In this document: positions 10,101-21,046 of the stretch, one piece after another
How the letters are laid out: every line of letters starts with the position of its first letter
How positions within the stretch are numbered: the stretch's first letter is position 1
Source: Roseateles saccharophilus
GTDB taxonomy: Bacteria > Pseudomonadota > Gammaproteobacteria > Burkholderiales > Burkholderiaceae_C
Direction: 5' to 3'
Assembly: GCF_004342485.1 (NCBI RefSeq)
Contig: NZ_SMBU01000009.1
Location: forward strand, 97,761-161,760
DNA length: 64,000 bases
Made by a program: the position numbers and the translations under genes
Notes under the pieces: generated by a model
Seen by the model: only the letters and a program-made list of their open reading frames with translations
Database searches by the model: none
What the model was told of the DNA's origin: nothing

Positions 10101-10567
10101 CGTCGAACACGGGCGCGGCGATGACGACGCAAGCTCAGATCGACGCGTTCACGGCGTCGACCTCGGCCGCGGCCGAAGCCAAGTTCTGGTCCATCGTCGA
10201 CGCCAATCCCAGCCTGCGCAACTCCAAGGGCAAGGTTGTCGGCCGCAACGCCGCCTTCTCGCCCTTCGTCAACAGCTTTGACGTGCGCGTGAGCCAGGAA
10301 GTGCCGGGCCTGTTCGGCAACAACAAGGGCACCATCACGCTGGACATTCTGAACGTCGGCAACCTGATCAAGAAGGAATGGGGCCGCATCGACGAAGTCG
10401 GCTTCGGCACTGGTGGCGCGACCCGTCGCTGGATCAACTACGCCGGCATCGACCCCACGACCGGCAAGATGGTCTACGCGGTGAATGATCCGAGCGACTA
10501 CACCACCAAGCAGACCCGCGGCGAATCGCAGTGGGCCATGCAGATCACGGCCAAATACGAGTTCTGA
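7199..10567 (+). CDS. TonB-dependent outer-membrane receptor, Oar-like with N-terminal carboxypeptidase-regulatory domain
   Basis: An 1122-residue outer-membrane protein expected to take up a large substrate through TonB/ExbBD energy. A signal peptide ends near APAVAQ (residue 29). A carboxypeptidase-regulatory-like beta-sandwich follows at about 32-115 (GQVIGADGKPLAGATVTI). The plug domain (about 130-260) includes VAGQNGRFNTVTIDGVKVND and NINAVTKSGTNEFTGS. The remainder is a long beta-barrel with alternating aromatic strands, ending in an outer-membrane signature with terminal Phe (ITAKYEF). The large barrel and regulatory domain match the Oar-like subgroup. The substrate is unknown; divergence from a secreted 5'-nucleotidase hints at nucleotide or phosphate scavenging. 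A strong terminator follows. Confidence 0.93.
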   Translation: MSNRFGSGFPLSALCAAVAIVAAAPAVAQNTTAAVAGQVIGADGKPLAGATVTIVHSDSGSTNTLTTDADGRFSARGLRVGGPYTITAVKGSDREVRNDVYLALAETQSLELRIRGANVLETVVTTGSATGSNKFDSSTMGAGTSIGKQELAAYASISRSLQDYARNDPRVVQTDKGNGEISVAGQNGRFNTVTIDGVKVNDTFGLELNGLPTLKQPISIDAIQAVQVNVSNYDVTQQGYTGANINAVTKSGTNEFTGSVYAAYRDDKLSGDRYDRVRNVTFPTPTFQENLKGFTFGGPIIKDKLFFFANYEELKSSRSVPAFGPLGSSSVNVGITQAQIQAAQDLANSKYGIDIGSLSTPKGVQLVAKDTLLKLDWNVSDNHKVNVRYTKSEESNPIFPNYTANQLSLSSDWYSQVKTLETVVGQWFADWTDSFSTELKLSQRDYKSDPKNNSNLPQVGLTWTTAAPAGTATGNRTLTFGTEQSRHFNSLHTKTFNGFFAGNLFLDKHEIKAGVDLERNEIFNAFLQNTRGVYTFSGTDPIALWNAGVPTSYQVQQPLAGNTLQDGAANWTLSNIGLFVQDTWKVNKQLNIVAGLRLDTLETGDKPKFNSVASGAPTILVNGRAGGGFGYNNSYTLDGQKIIQPRFGFNYQFDTADKLKTQLRGGAGLFMGSAASVWLTNPYQNTGVTTANFSCGGGSTPCSAIQYSPNPATQPTVTGTPPAANVDFIAPGVKQPTVWKMNLALDKELPWYGLVAGAEWLHTEVDKGLYYQYLNLGPVVSTSPLDGREMYYNAAGRSPLCYAGGNDSSPSNCGRLVKSLNNQSFNNVTLLKNTSKGDGDVLTFSLTGPNKTGFGWSAAYTFTRATEVSGLTSSTANSGWLNRAVFNPNEEVAANSATLIRNRFTGNLNWAKAFVGKYRTTFGLFYEGRTGHPYSWTFNNDVNGDGVAGNDLLYIPKGPGSGEVIFRSSNTGAAMTTQAQIDAFTASTSAAAEAKFWSIVDANPSLRNSKGKVVGRNAAFSPFVNSFDVRVSQEVPGLFGNNKGTITLDILNVGNLIKKEWGRIDEVGFGTGGATRRWINYAGIDPTTGKMVYAVNDPSDYTTKQTRGESQWAMQITAKYEF

Positions 10568-10611
10568 CCGCGCAAGAAGAGCAGGGCCGCCTCATCGGCC
10601 CCGTCAAAAGC

Positions 10612-10637
10612 AAAGGGCCCCACAAGGGCCCTTTTTT
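10612..10637 (+). terminator. Rho-independent terminator after the TonB receptor
   Basis: A 9-bp perfect stem (AAAGGGCCC / GGGCCCTTT) with a 5-nt loop is followed by a T-run, 45 bp after the receptor stop. It also lies just beyond the stop of the convergent gabD gene and could serve both. Confidence 0.9.
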
Positions 10638-10660
10638 ACTGGCGAAGATTTCCGTCGTGG

Positions 10661-12154
10661 CTATTTCTGGATGTCACCCAGGCACAGGTACTTCACCTCG
10701 ACATAGTCCTCGATGCCCTGGCGCCCGCCTTCGCGGCCCAGGCCCGACTGCTTGACGCCGCCGAAGGGCACCTCGGCCGTCGAGATCAGGCCGGTGTTGA
10801 CGCCCACCATGCCGTACTCCAGCGCCTCGCCGACGCGGAAGATGCGGCCGATGTCGCGGCTGTAGAAATAGCTCGCCAGGCCGAACTCGGTGGCATTGGC
10901 GAGCTGGATCGCGTCGGCCTCGGTCTGGAACCTGAAGACGGGCGCGACCGGGCCGAAGGTTTCCTCGCGCGAGCACAGCATCTGCGGGTTGGCATCGGCG
11001 AGCAGCGTCGGCTCGAAGAAATTGCCGGAAAGGCCGCCCGCCGCCTCCATGCGCTTGCCGCCGGCTAGTAGGCGCGCGCCCAGCGCGATCGCGTCGGCCA
11101 CGTGGGTCTCGACCTTCTGCATCGCCTGCTCGTCGATCAGCGGGCCGACGTTGATGCCGGCCTCGAAGCCGTTGCCGGTCTTCAGCGCCGCCACCTTGGC
11201 CGCGAATTTTTCCAGGAAGGCGTCGTAGACGCCGGCCTGCACATAGATGCGATTGGCGCAGATGCAGGTCTGGCCGGCGTTGCGGTACTTGCTGGTGATG
11301 GCGCCGTCCACCGCCGAGTCGAGGTCGGCGTCGTCGAAGACGATGAAGGGCGCGTTGCCGCCCAGCTCCAGGCTGAGCTTCTTGACCGTCGGCGCGCACT
11401 GGCGCATCAGGATGCGGCCGACTTCCGTGCTGCCGGTGAAGGACAGGTGCCTGACGACGTCGCTCTCGCACAGCACCTGGCCGATCTCGATGGACTGCTG
11501 CGCATCCGCCGTCAGCACGTTCAGCACGCCGGCCGGCATGCCGGCGCGCTGGGCCAGCTCGGCCGCGGCCAGGGCGGTCAGCGGCGTCGCCTCGGCCGGC
11601 TTGATGATGACGGTGCAGCCGGCGGCCAGGGCCGGCGCGACCTTGCGCGTGATCATCGCCAGCGGGAAGTTCCATGGCGTGATGGCCGCGCAGACGCCCA
11701 TCGCCTGCTTGACGACGAGATAGCGCTTGGTCGGGTCGGTCGTCGGGATGGTCTCGCCGTAGATCCGCTTGCCTTCCTCGGCGAACCAGTCGAGGAAGCT
11801 GGCGCCGTAGATCACCTCGCCGCGCGCCTCGGCCAGCGGCTTGCCCTGCTCGGCCGTCATCAGCCGGGCCAGGTCGTCGGCATGCCTGACGAGCAACTGC
11901 TGCCAGCGCACCAGCACGGCGGCGCGCTCCTTGGCGGGCTTGGCACGCCAGGCGTTGAGCGCGTTGGCGGCGGCGGCGATGGCCGTGTCGGCCTCGGCCC
12001 GGCCCAGATTGGGCACCTGGGCCAGTTCGCGGCCGGTGGCCGGGTCGGTCACGGCAAAGCTGCCCGGGCCGGCCACCCATTCGCCATTGATCAGGGCCTG
12101 GGTGCGCAGCAGGCCGGCATCCTCGAGCGCGGCCAGCGGGGAATTCGCGTCCAT
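10661..12154 (-). CDS. gabD: NAD(P)-dependent succinate-semialdehyde dehydrogenase
   Basis: A 497-residue aldehyde dehydrogenase that oxidises succinate semialdehyde to succinate, the last step of GABA breakdown feeding the TCA cycle; cytosolic. Visible motifs are the cofactor-site segment ITPWNFPLAM, the nucleotide-binding turn FTGSTEVGR, the catalytic glutamate in LELGGNAPF and the catalytic cysteine in GQTCICANR (near residue 297). Length and the GabD-specific N-terminal pattern (INGEWV, DPATG) fit the family. No gabT or transporter lies beside it. The start at 12154 faces alaS across 106 bp. Related semialdehyde dehydrogenases cannot be fully excluded. Confidence 0.9.
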   Translation of the reverse strand: MDANSPLAALEDAGLLRTQALINGEWVAGPGSFAVTDPATGRELAQVPNLGRAEADTAIAAAANALNAWRAKPAKERAAVLVRWQQLLVRHADDLARLMTAEQGKPLAEARGEVIYGASFLDWFAEEGKRIYGETIPTTDPTKRYLVVKQAMGVCAAITPWNFPLAMITRKVAPALAAGCTVIIKPAEATPLTALAAAELAQRAGMPAGVLNVLTADAQQSIEIGQVLCESDVVRHLSFTGSTEVGRILMRQCAPTVKKLSLELGGNAPFIVFDDADLDSAVDGAITSKYRNAGQTCICANRIYVQAGVYDAFLEKFAAKVAALKTGNGFEAGINVGPLIDEQAMQKVETHVADAIALGARLLAGGKRMEAAGGLSGNFFEPTLLADANPQMLCSREETFGPVAPVFRFQTEADAIQLANATEFGLASYFYSRDIGRIFRVGEALEYGMVGVNTGLISTAEVPFGGVKQSGLGREGGRQGIEDYVEVKYLCLGDIQK

Positions 12155-12260
12155 TCGGGGGATCTCCAGAAGGTATGGCCGGCACTCTACCCCCGGCAGC
12201 CAAAGCCCCCTCTCTACAATCGCCCCTCTTTGTCACTGACCTTTTCCAGGAAGCCCCGGG

Positions 12261-14885
<2,625 letters not shown>

Positions 14886-14905
14886 CGCGGCGCCCGCCCC
14901 GATGA

Positions 14906-14932
14906 ACAAGGCCCGCGATCAGCGGGCCTTGT
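14906..14932. terminator. Bidirectional terminator between alaS and the MCP gene
   Basis: An 11-bp stem (ACAAGGCCCGC / GCGGGCCTTGT) with a 5-nt loop lies between two convergent genes, 20 bp after alaS and 13 bp after the MCP stop. A partly T-rich tract follows on the plus side. Confidence 0.8.
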
Positions 14933-14944
14933 CGTTTCAGCCGT

Positions 14945-17140
14945 TCAGAAGGTTTCCCAGTCGCCCTCGTCGACCGATGCGGGTGCCGGCGGGGCAGGGC
15001 GGGGTGCCGCAGCGGTGCTGGCGCGCGGGGCTGGCGTCGTGGCGACGGCGGGGCCGGTCTTGGCAGGCGCCGCGGGCTTGCGGGCAGCCGGCGCGGCGGG
15101 TTTGGCGGCCGCCGGCTTGGCGGCAGGCTTGGCGACGGGTTTGGGCGCTGCCGCCTTTGCGGCCGGCAAGGCTGCGGGTGCCGGCGCGGCGCGCGGCGCG
15201 GCGCTTCGATGCAGCGATTCGCCTCCCGCGACGCGGAACACGGCCACCGCCTCGACGAGGCGCTGGGCCTGCTCCTTCAGGCTCTCGGCGGCGGCGGCGG
15301 ACTCCTCGACGAGCGCGGCGTTCTGCTGCGTCATCTGGTCCAGCTGCACGACCGAGGTGTTGACCGAGGCGATGCCCTCGCTCTGCTCGGTGGCGGCCGA
15401 GCTGATCTCGCCGATGATGTCCTGCACGCGCTGCACGCTGGAGACGATCTCGCCCATCGTCGTGCCGGCCGTCTGCACCAGGCGGGCACCGTTCTCGACG
15501 CGCTCCACGCTGTTGCCGATCAGGGTCTTGATCTCCTTGGCCGCCTCGGCGCTGCGGCCCGCGAGGGAGCGCACCTCGCCGGCCACGACCGCGAAGCCGC
15601 GGCCCTGTTCGCCGGCGCGCGCCGCCTCCACCGCCGCGTTCAGCGCGAGGATGTTGGTCTGGAAGGCGATGCCGTCGATGGTGCCGATGATGTCGGCGAT
15701 CTTCTTGCTGGCCGCATTGATCTCGTCCATCGTCGTGACGACCTGACCGACGACCTCGCCGCCGCGCGTGGCCGCCGACACGGCCGACTGCACGAGCTGG
15801 TTGGCCGTGCGGGCCGAGTCGGCCGTCTGGCGCACCGTGCCGGTCAGCTGGCCCATCGCCGAAGCGGCGTTCTGCAGGTTGCTGGCGGTCTGCTCGGTGC
15901 GCTGGCTCAGGTCGAGGTTGCCGGTGGCGATTTCGGTGCTGGCCGTGCCGATGCTGTCGACCGACGCGCGAACCGTGCCGATGGTGGAGGCCAGGCGCTG
16001 GCGCATGCCCTCGGTGTCCTGGATCAGCGAGCCGATCTCGTCGTTGCGGCTGCTGCTGACCGACTGGCTCAGGTCGCCGTCGGCAATGGCGCCCACGGCC
16101 TTCTGCAGTGAACCCAGCGGCTCGGCGACCCAGCGGCGCATCATCCACATCAGCCCGACGCCCAGGCCGGCGGTCGTCAACGCCAGCGCGCCCCAGAAGA
16201 ACCACAGCGTCGCGCGGCCCGCGGCCTGCGCCTCGCCGCGCGAGACCTGGGCGATGACCCAGTAGCCGGTCTTGTCGCTCTTGCGCGCGACGGCGAAGTT
16301 GTCGGAGAGGCCGTTGCCCAGCACGTCGGGCACGTCGTCGAACACGACGGCGCTCTCCTTCTGCTCGGCCAGCAGCTTCTCGAAGCCCGGGGAGACGCTG
16401 GCGAGCAGCTTGCCCTTGGCCGTCGGGTGGGCCGCCAACTGGGCCTTGGACGGGTCCTCGGGCATGGCGACGATGTAGGTGCCGCCGTGGTTGAAGAACT
16501 TGGCGCTGCCGGCCATGCGGTCCATCGCCGTCTCGAAGGCATCGAGGTCGAAGCCGACGAGGAGGATGCCGACGACCTTGCCGGCGTCGCTCTTGATCGG
16601 CTCGTAGTGCGTCATGTAGGCGCGGCCGGACAGCAGCGCGCGGCCCGTCCAGGACTTGCCGGCCATGATGTTGGCGTAGGCCGGGTGTTTCTTGCCCAGC
16701 AGCGTGCCCATCACGCGCTCGCCCTTGTCGTTCTTCAGCGAGGAGGTGATGCGCTCGAAATCGTCGCCCTTGGCGGCGAACACGGTGGCCACGCCGCCGT
16801 TGACGGCCGCGAACTTGTCCACCTGGGTGAAATTGCCGTTGAGCTTGGGGCCCCAGTCGCGCAGCTCGCCGGTGGCCTCGTCGAGCGTGAAGCTGGGGCC
16901 GAAGTCCTGCCGGAAGGAGCCGAAGTTGCGCTGGACCTGCTTGGCCGCGATGTCGTCCATGGCCTGCATCGCGTCGACCAGCGATGCGGCCTTGTCGCCC
17001 ACCCAGGTCTGCACCTGCTCGTTGGCCGAGCGTTTGAGCAGCGCGCCGACCACGAGGCTGACCCCGAGCAGTACGGCTGCGACCGCGATGGCGCCGGTCA
17101 TCGAGACCTGGCGGGCAATGGAGTGGACGGGTTGGCTCAT
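14945..17140 (-). CDS. Methyl-accepting chemotaxis protein with periplasmic Cache-type sensor and C-terminal DWETF tail
   Basis: A 731-residue transmembrane chemoreceptor. TM1 spans about 14-36 and a periplasmic single-Cache-like sensor about 40-310 (with [20 protein letters not shown]). TM2 is about 312-334 and a HAMP domain about 335-388. The signalling domain has the conserved hairpin tip ([20 protein letters not shown], then [19 protein letters not shown]). After the coiled coil, a linker of about 65 residues rich in Ala, Pro and Lys (PAKPAA-type repeats) leads to a C-terminal DWETF, very close to the NWETF pentapeptide that tethers CheR/CheB in enteric receptors. It is the last gene of the che operon, 86 bp after cheW. 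The ligand is unknown. Confidence 0.95.
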   Translation of the reverse strand: MSQPVHSIARQVSMTGAIAVAAVLLGVSLVVGALLKRSANEQVQTWVGDKAASLVDAMQAMDDIAAKQVQRNFGSFRQDFGPSFTLDEATGELRDWGPKLNGNFTQVDKFAAVNGGVATVFAAKGDDFERITSSLKNDKGERVMGTLLGKKHPAYANIMAGKSWTGRALLSGRAYMTHYEPIKSDAGKVVGILLVGFDLDAFETAMDRMAGSAKFFNHGGTYIVAMPEDPSKAQLAAHPTAKGKLLASVSPGFEKLLAEQKESAVVFDDVPDVLGNGLSDNFAVARKSDKTGYWVIAQVSRGEAQAAGRATLWFFWGALALTTAGLGVGLMWMMRRWVAEPLGSLQKAVGAIADGDLSQSVSSSRNDEIGSLIQDTEGMRQRLASTIGTVRASVDSIGTASTEIATGNLDLSQRTEQTASNLQNAASAMGQLTGTVRQTADSARTANQLVQSAVSAATRGGEVVGQVVTTMDEINAASKKIADIIGTIDGIAFQTNILALNAAVEAARAGEQGRGFAVVAGEVRSLAGRSAEAAKEIKTLIGNSVERVENGARLVQTAGTTMGEIVSSVQRVQDIIGEISSAATEQSEGIASVNTSVVQLDQMTQQNAALVEESAAAAESLKEQAQRLVEAVAVFRVAGGESLHRSAAPRAAPAPAALPAAKAAAPKPVAKPAAKPAAAKPAAPAARKPAAPAKTGPAVATTPAPRASTAAAPRPAPPAPASVDEGDWETF

Positions 17141-17226
17141 TCGGTTCTCCAGATGCCTAGTCGGGACAGGGCTCCGCCGCCCCCGGCTCGTGGCGAGGGT
17201 GCTCGCGGGCGTTCAGGGCATGGCGG

Positions 17227-17754
17227 TCAGGCGGCGATGGCTGCGTCCATCAGGCCCATTTCGGCGCTGCTCATCAGCCCCTCGATGTCCATCAGGATCA
17301 GCATGCGCTCGCCCACCGAGCCGATGCCGGTGATGAAGCTCGTATCGACCGAGGCCGCGCTCAGCTCGGGCGCCGGCTTGATCGCGTCGCGGTTCAGCTC
17401 CAGCACGTCGGACACGGAGTCGACCACCGCGCCGACGACGCGGTTCTTCACGTTCAGCACGATGACGACGGTGAAGCTGTTGTACTCGGCGCTCGGGCAG
17501 CCCAGCTTCAGGCGCAGGTCGACGATGGGGACGATGACGCCCCGCAGGTTGACGACGCCCTTGATGAAGTCCGGCGCGTTGGCGATGCGGGTGGGCGCCT
17601 CGTAGGAGCGGATCTCCTGCACCTTCAGGATGTCGATGCCGTATTCCTCGGAGCCGAGGCGAAAGGTCAGGTATTCGCCACTCGCCGGGCCTTGGGCCTT
17701 GGTGGTGGCGACGGCGCCTTGCTGGCGCAGGGCGGGGACGTTGCTGGCTTCCAT
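17227..17754 (-). CDS. cheW: Chemotaxis coupling protein CheW
   Basis: A 175-residue adaptor that links chemoreceptors to the kinase CheA. The two SH3-like subdomains are recognisable from [33 protein letters not shown] and [15 protein letters not shown] short N-terminal extension (about 25 residues) precedes the core. The gene lies 28 bp downstream of cheA and upstream of the MCP gene on the same strand, as expected for a receptor-kinase signalling operon. Confidence 0.96.
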   Translation of the reverse strand: MEASNVPALRQQGAVATTKAQGPASGEYLTFRLGSEEYGIDILKVQEIRSYEAPTRIANAPDFIKGVVNLRGVIVPIVDLRLKLGCPSAEYNSFTVVIVLNVKNRVVGAVVDSVSDVLELNRDAIKPAPELSAASVDTSFITGIGSVGERMLILMDIEGLMSSAEMGLMDAAIAA

Positions 17755-17782
17755 GCAGACCTCTCCTTGTTGTGTGATGGTT

Positions 17783-19915
17783 TCAGTGACGGGAACGGCG
17801 CACGAGGCTGCCGACGTCCAGGATCAGGGCCACGCGGCCGTCGCCCATGATGGTGGCGCCGGAGACGTCGTTGACCTTGCGGTAGTTGGCTTCGAGGTTC
17901 TTGACGACGACCTGCTGCTGGCCGAGCAGTTCGTCCACCAGCAGCGCGACGCGGCCGCCTTCGGCCTCGACGACGACCATGATGGAGCTGACGTGCTCGA
18001 AGTCGAAGCGCGGCACGTCGAAGACCTTCTCCAGCTCGATGACCGGCATGTACTCGTCACGCACCTCGACGACGCGGCCTGAGCCGGCGACGGTCTTGAT
18101 GGTGTTGGACTGCACCTGGAAGGACTCGACGACGCTGGACAGCGGCAGGATGTAGCACTCGTCGCCGACACCCACGCTCATGCCGTCCATGATGGCCAGC
18201 GTGAGCGGCAGGCGCACGGACACCTTCATGCCATAGCCCTCGGCGGAGTCGATCTCGACGGTGCCGCCCAGCGAGGTGATGTTCTTCTTGACCACGTCCA
18301 TGCCCACGCCGCGGCCGGACACGTCGGTCACCTGCTCGGCGGTGGAGAAGCCGGGCGCGAAGATCAGGTTCCAGCACTCGGCGTCGCTCATACTGTCTGG
18401 TGCGTCGATGCCCTTCTCGCGGGCCTTCTTGATCAGCTTCTCGCGGTTCAGGCCGCGGCCGTCGTCGCGCACCTCGATGACGATGCTGCCGCCCTGGTGG
18501 GAGGCGACGAGGGTGATGGTGCCCTGCTCGGGCTTGCCGCGGGCGACGCGGTCGGCCGGCATCTCGATGCCGTGGTCGCAGCTGTTGCGCACCAGATGGG
18601 TCAGCGGGTCGGTGATCTTCTCGACCAGGCTCTTGTCCAGCTCGGTGGCTTCGCCCTGCGTCACCAGTTCGACCTTCTTGCCCAGCTTGGCGGCCAGGTC
18701 GCGCAGCATGCGCGGGAAGCGGTTGAACACCGTCGACATCGGAATCATCCGGATCGACATGACGGACTCTTGCAGGTCGCGCGTGTTGCGTTCCAGGTCG
18801 GCCAGGCCGCTGGTGAGCTGCTGGTAGAGGGCCGGGTCCAGTTCGCGGCTGTTCTGGGCCAGCATGGCCTGGGTGATGACGAGCTCGCCGACGAGGTTGA
18901 TGAGCTGGTCGACCTTCTCGATGGAGACGCGCAGCGTGGTCTGGTCCAGGCCGCCGCCGGCGGGCTTGGCGTCGGTCTTGGCCGGTGTCGCCGGGCGGGT
19001 CGGCACGATGGCGGCCGCGGGCTTGGCCTCGGCGGCCGGGGCCGGCGCCGCAGCGGCGTCGGTGGGCACGCCCGGGGCGTCCTCGAAAAAGCCGTAGCCG
19101 GGGTCGGCCGACGGGGCCTCGGCCGGCGGCGCGCCGGGGGCGCCCTCGTAGAAGCCGAAGCCCGGGCCCAGCGGCGTGAGCTTGACCTGGTCGCGGGCGA
19201 CGTGGAAGGTGAACAGGTCCAGCAGGTCGTTGTCCGTGCTGCTGGTCAGCACCTTGAAGCGGCGCATGCCGTCGGAACTCTGGCCGGCGTCCAGCGGCTC
19301 GATGGTGCCGAGGTCGGTGATTTCCTTGAACAGCTCGATGAGGTTCTCGGCCAGGCTGACGTCGGTCAGCGGGCCGACCTGCAACTCCAGCAGGCGGGCG
19401 CCGGGGTTGGCCGCGGCGGCGGGCGCCGGTGCCGCCGGGGCGGGAGCCGCCGCCTGCGGCGCGGGAGCGGGGGCGGACGCGGCAGGCGCGGCGCCGCCTT
19501 CGACGAAGCTCTTGATGCTGACCAGCAGGTCGGTCGTGTCGAAGGGGGCGGCGCCCGAGCCCTGGTGGCGGCCGAGCTGGGCGCGCAGCGCGTCGCCGGA
19601 CTGCAGCAGCACGTCCACCATGGCGGCGTTGGGCTGCAGTTCGTGGCGGCGCAGCTTGTCCAGCAGCGTCTCCATCTGGTGGGTCAGCTCGGCGACGTCG
19701 CTGAAGCCGAACGTGGCCGCGCCGCCCTTGATGGAGTGGGCGCAGCGGAAGATGGCGTTCAGCTCCTCGTCGTCCGCGGCCTCGACGTTCACGTTCAGCA
19801 GCAGCTGCTCCATGTTGTCGAGGTTCTCGCCGGCTTCCTCGAAGAAGACCTGGTAGAACTGGCTGAGGTCGATGCCAGCACTGATGCTGGCGCCTTCGGT
19901 GGTCATGTCACCCAT
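17783..19915 (-). CDS. cheA: Chemotaxis histidine kinase CheA
   Basis: A 710-residue cytoplasmic kinase that phosphorylates CheY (and CheB elsewhere). The P1 Hpt domain has H60 in [16 protein letters not shown]2-like regulator-binding segment lies near 190-265, flanked by Ala/Pro-rich linkers. P3 dimerisation is about 345-405. The P4 ATPase (about 405-545) has [17 protein letters not shown] and [10 protein letters not shown]5, a CheW-like regulatory domain, closes the protein ([14 protein letters not shown] and onward). The chosen start has GGGAG seven bases upstream; an internal ATG four codons later is less well placed. The cheY gene is 25 bp upstream and cheW 28 bp downstream. Confidence 0.97.
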   Translation of the reverse strand: MGDMTTEGASISAGIDLSQFYQVFFEEAGENLDNMEQLLLNVNVEAADDEELNAIFRCAHSIKGGAATFGFSDVAELTHQMETLLDKLRRHELQPNAAMVDVLLQSGDALRAQLGRHQGSGAAPFDTTDLLVSIKSFVEGGAAPAASAPAPAPQAAAPAPAAPAPAAAANPGARLLELQVGPLTDVSLAENLIELFKEITDLGTIEPLDAGQSSDGMRRFKVLTSSTDNDLLDLFTFHVARDQVKLTPLGPGFGFYEGAPGAPPAEAPSADPGYGFFEDAPGVPTDAAAAPAPAAEAKPAAAIVPTRPATPAKTDAKPAGGGLDQTTLRVSIEKVDQLINLVGELVITQAMLAQNSRELDPALYQQLTSGLADLERNTRDLQESVMSIRMIPMSTVFNRFPRMLRDLAAKLGKKVELVTQGEATELDKSLVEKITDPLTHLVRNSCDHGIEMPADRVARGKPEQGTITLVASHQGGSIVIEVRDDGRGLNREKLIKKAREKGIDAPDSMSDAECWNLIFAPGFSTAEQVTDVSGRGVGMDVVKKNITSLGGTVEIDSAEGYGMKVSVRLPLTLAIMDGMSVGVGDECYILPLSSVVESFQVQSNTIKTVAGSGRVVEVRDEYMPVIELEKVFDVPRFDFEHVSSIMVVVEAEGGRVALLVDELLGQQQVVVKNLEANYRKVNDVSGATIMGDGRVALILDVGSLVRRSRH

Positions 19916-19940
19916 GGCTGTGCTCCCTTTGGAACCGGCT

Positions 19941-20303
19941 TCAGCGGATGACCTTGCCGATCACCTCGATCAGCTTGGCCGGGTCGAAGGGCTTGACCAG
20001 CCAGCCGGTGGCGCCGGCGGCACGGCCGGCCTGCTTCATCGCGTCGCTGGACTCGGTGGTCAGGATCAGGATGGGCGTGGTCTTGAACTTGGGGTTCTCG
20101 CGCAGCTTCTTGGTCAGGCTGATGCCGTCCATGCGCGGCATGTTCTGGTCGGTCAGCACGAGGTCGAAGTCGCGCTGGCCGGATTTTTCCCAGGCGTCCT
20201 GCCCGTCCACAGCTTCCACCACGTTGAAGCCGGCGTTCTTGAGCGTGAAGGCCACCATCTGGCGCATCGAGGCCGAGTCGTCGACAGCGAGGATTGAGTG
20301 CAT
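19941..20303 (-). CDS. cheY: Chemotaxis response regulator CheY (operon copy 1)
   Basis: A 120-residue single-domain receiver. The acidic pocket (AVDDSASMRQ), phosphoacceptor D52 in LTDQNMPRMDG, the signalling Thr in LTTESS and K104 in WLVKPF are all present. It should carry the CheA signal to the flagellar switch protein FliM. The ATG at 20303 gives a canonical receiver N-terminus; the longer open frame upstream has no homology. It sits directly before cheA. A second, more divergent CheY is encoded at 51336, so the two may differ in partner (motor versus phosphate sink). Confidence 0.94.
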   Translation of the reverse strand: MHSILAVDDSASMRQMVAFTLKNAGFNVVEAVDGQDAWEKSGQRDFDLVLTDQNMPRMDGISLTKKLRENPKFKTTPILILTTESSDAMKQAGRAAGATGWLVKPFDPAKLIEVIGKVIR

Positions 20304-20361
20304 TTGATTTTTCTCCGGGGGGAACGTAGGGTGCCTGGGGCAGTAATGGGGCCGGGGGGAT

Positions 20362-20829
20362 TCAGAAAAGTTCGATGGAGCCGGCGTCCATCTCGTCTTG
20401 GGTGACCGGGTTGGGCCGCAGCGGCGCGATCTCGACGATGGCGGCGCCGTCCTCATCATCCAGGCCGAATGTGTCGCGGGCCAACTGGTCGGCGCAATTG
20501 CGCAGGCGCTGGCTGGTGTGGGCGATGAGCTGAGTGGCCATGTCCTGGAACTGCAGGGCCGTGATGGCACCGGCGATGTCCTGCATGATCTGCTTCAGCC
20601 CTTCGGACGCAGCGCCGCCGTCGGTGCCGCTCAGCAGGGACATGGCCTGGTTGGAGGCGCTGAAGAAATGGGTGGACAGGGCCTCGCCGGCGTCGTCGAT
20701 CAGGCGCTGCAGGCGCTCGAGGTCGTTGGTCACCGTCATCAGGTGATCCTGCAGTTCCGCGGCCGCCAGCAGGGGCATGGCGGCCACGGCGCCGTCGAGA
20801 TCGGCTGCGGTGGAGGTGTCTGTCTGCAT
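20362..20829 (-). CDS. Small CheZ-like protein at the head of the che operon
   Basis: A 155-residue, mostly helical acidic protein with no signal peptide. Residues 85-112 contain ALQFQDMATQLIAHTSQRL, matching the CheZ catalytic stretch (QDFQDLTGQ). D96 and Q100 keep the i,i+4 spacing of the two CheZ residues that act on phospho-CheY. The C-terminus (DEMDAGSIELF) resembles the acidic, Phe-ending CheY-binding tail of CheZ. It is shorter than CheZ (about 210) and lacks much of the long hairpin. It is the first gene of the operon, 58 bp before cheY. A bona fide cheZ exists at 51753. CheZ-like phosphatase activity is an inference. Confidence 0.6.
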   Translation of the reverse strand: MQTDTSTAADLDGAVAAMPLLAAAELQDHLMTVTNDLERLQRLIDDAGEALSTHFFSASNQAMSLLSGTDGGAASEGLKQIMQDIAGAITALQFQDMATQLIAHTSQRLRNCADQLARDTFGLDDEDGAAIVEIAPLRPNPVTQDEMDAGSIELF

Positions 20830-21046
20830 CGTGTCTCCGCGAGGGGATGCCGCTTCTTGTCCTGGTCGCCCTGTGGTTTCTCTCAGGGCGAATACATCAT
20901 GGCATGTTCACCCCCTTTTCGGCCACTGTCGACCGCCAGATGTCGCGAGAACGAGCCGTATTACCGCTCTGCACCGCGTTGAGTATGGCGCCAGGCGGCA
21001 TGCCCTGAGTGCCGCTGCGCCACGGGCAGCGGCATACTGCGCTCCC

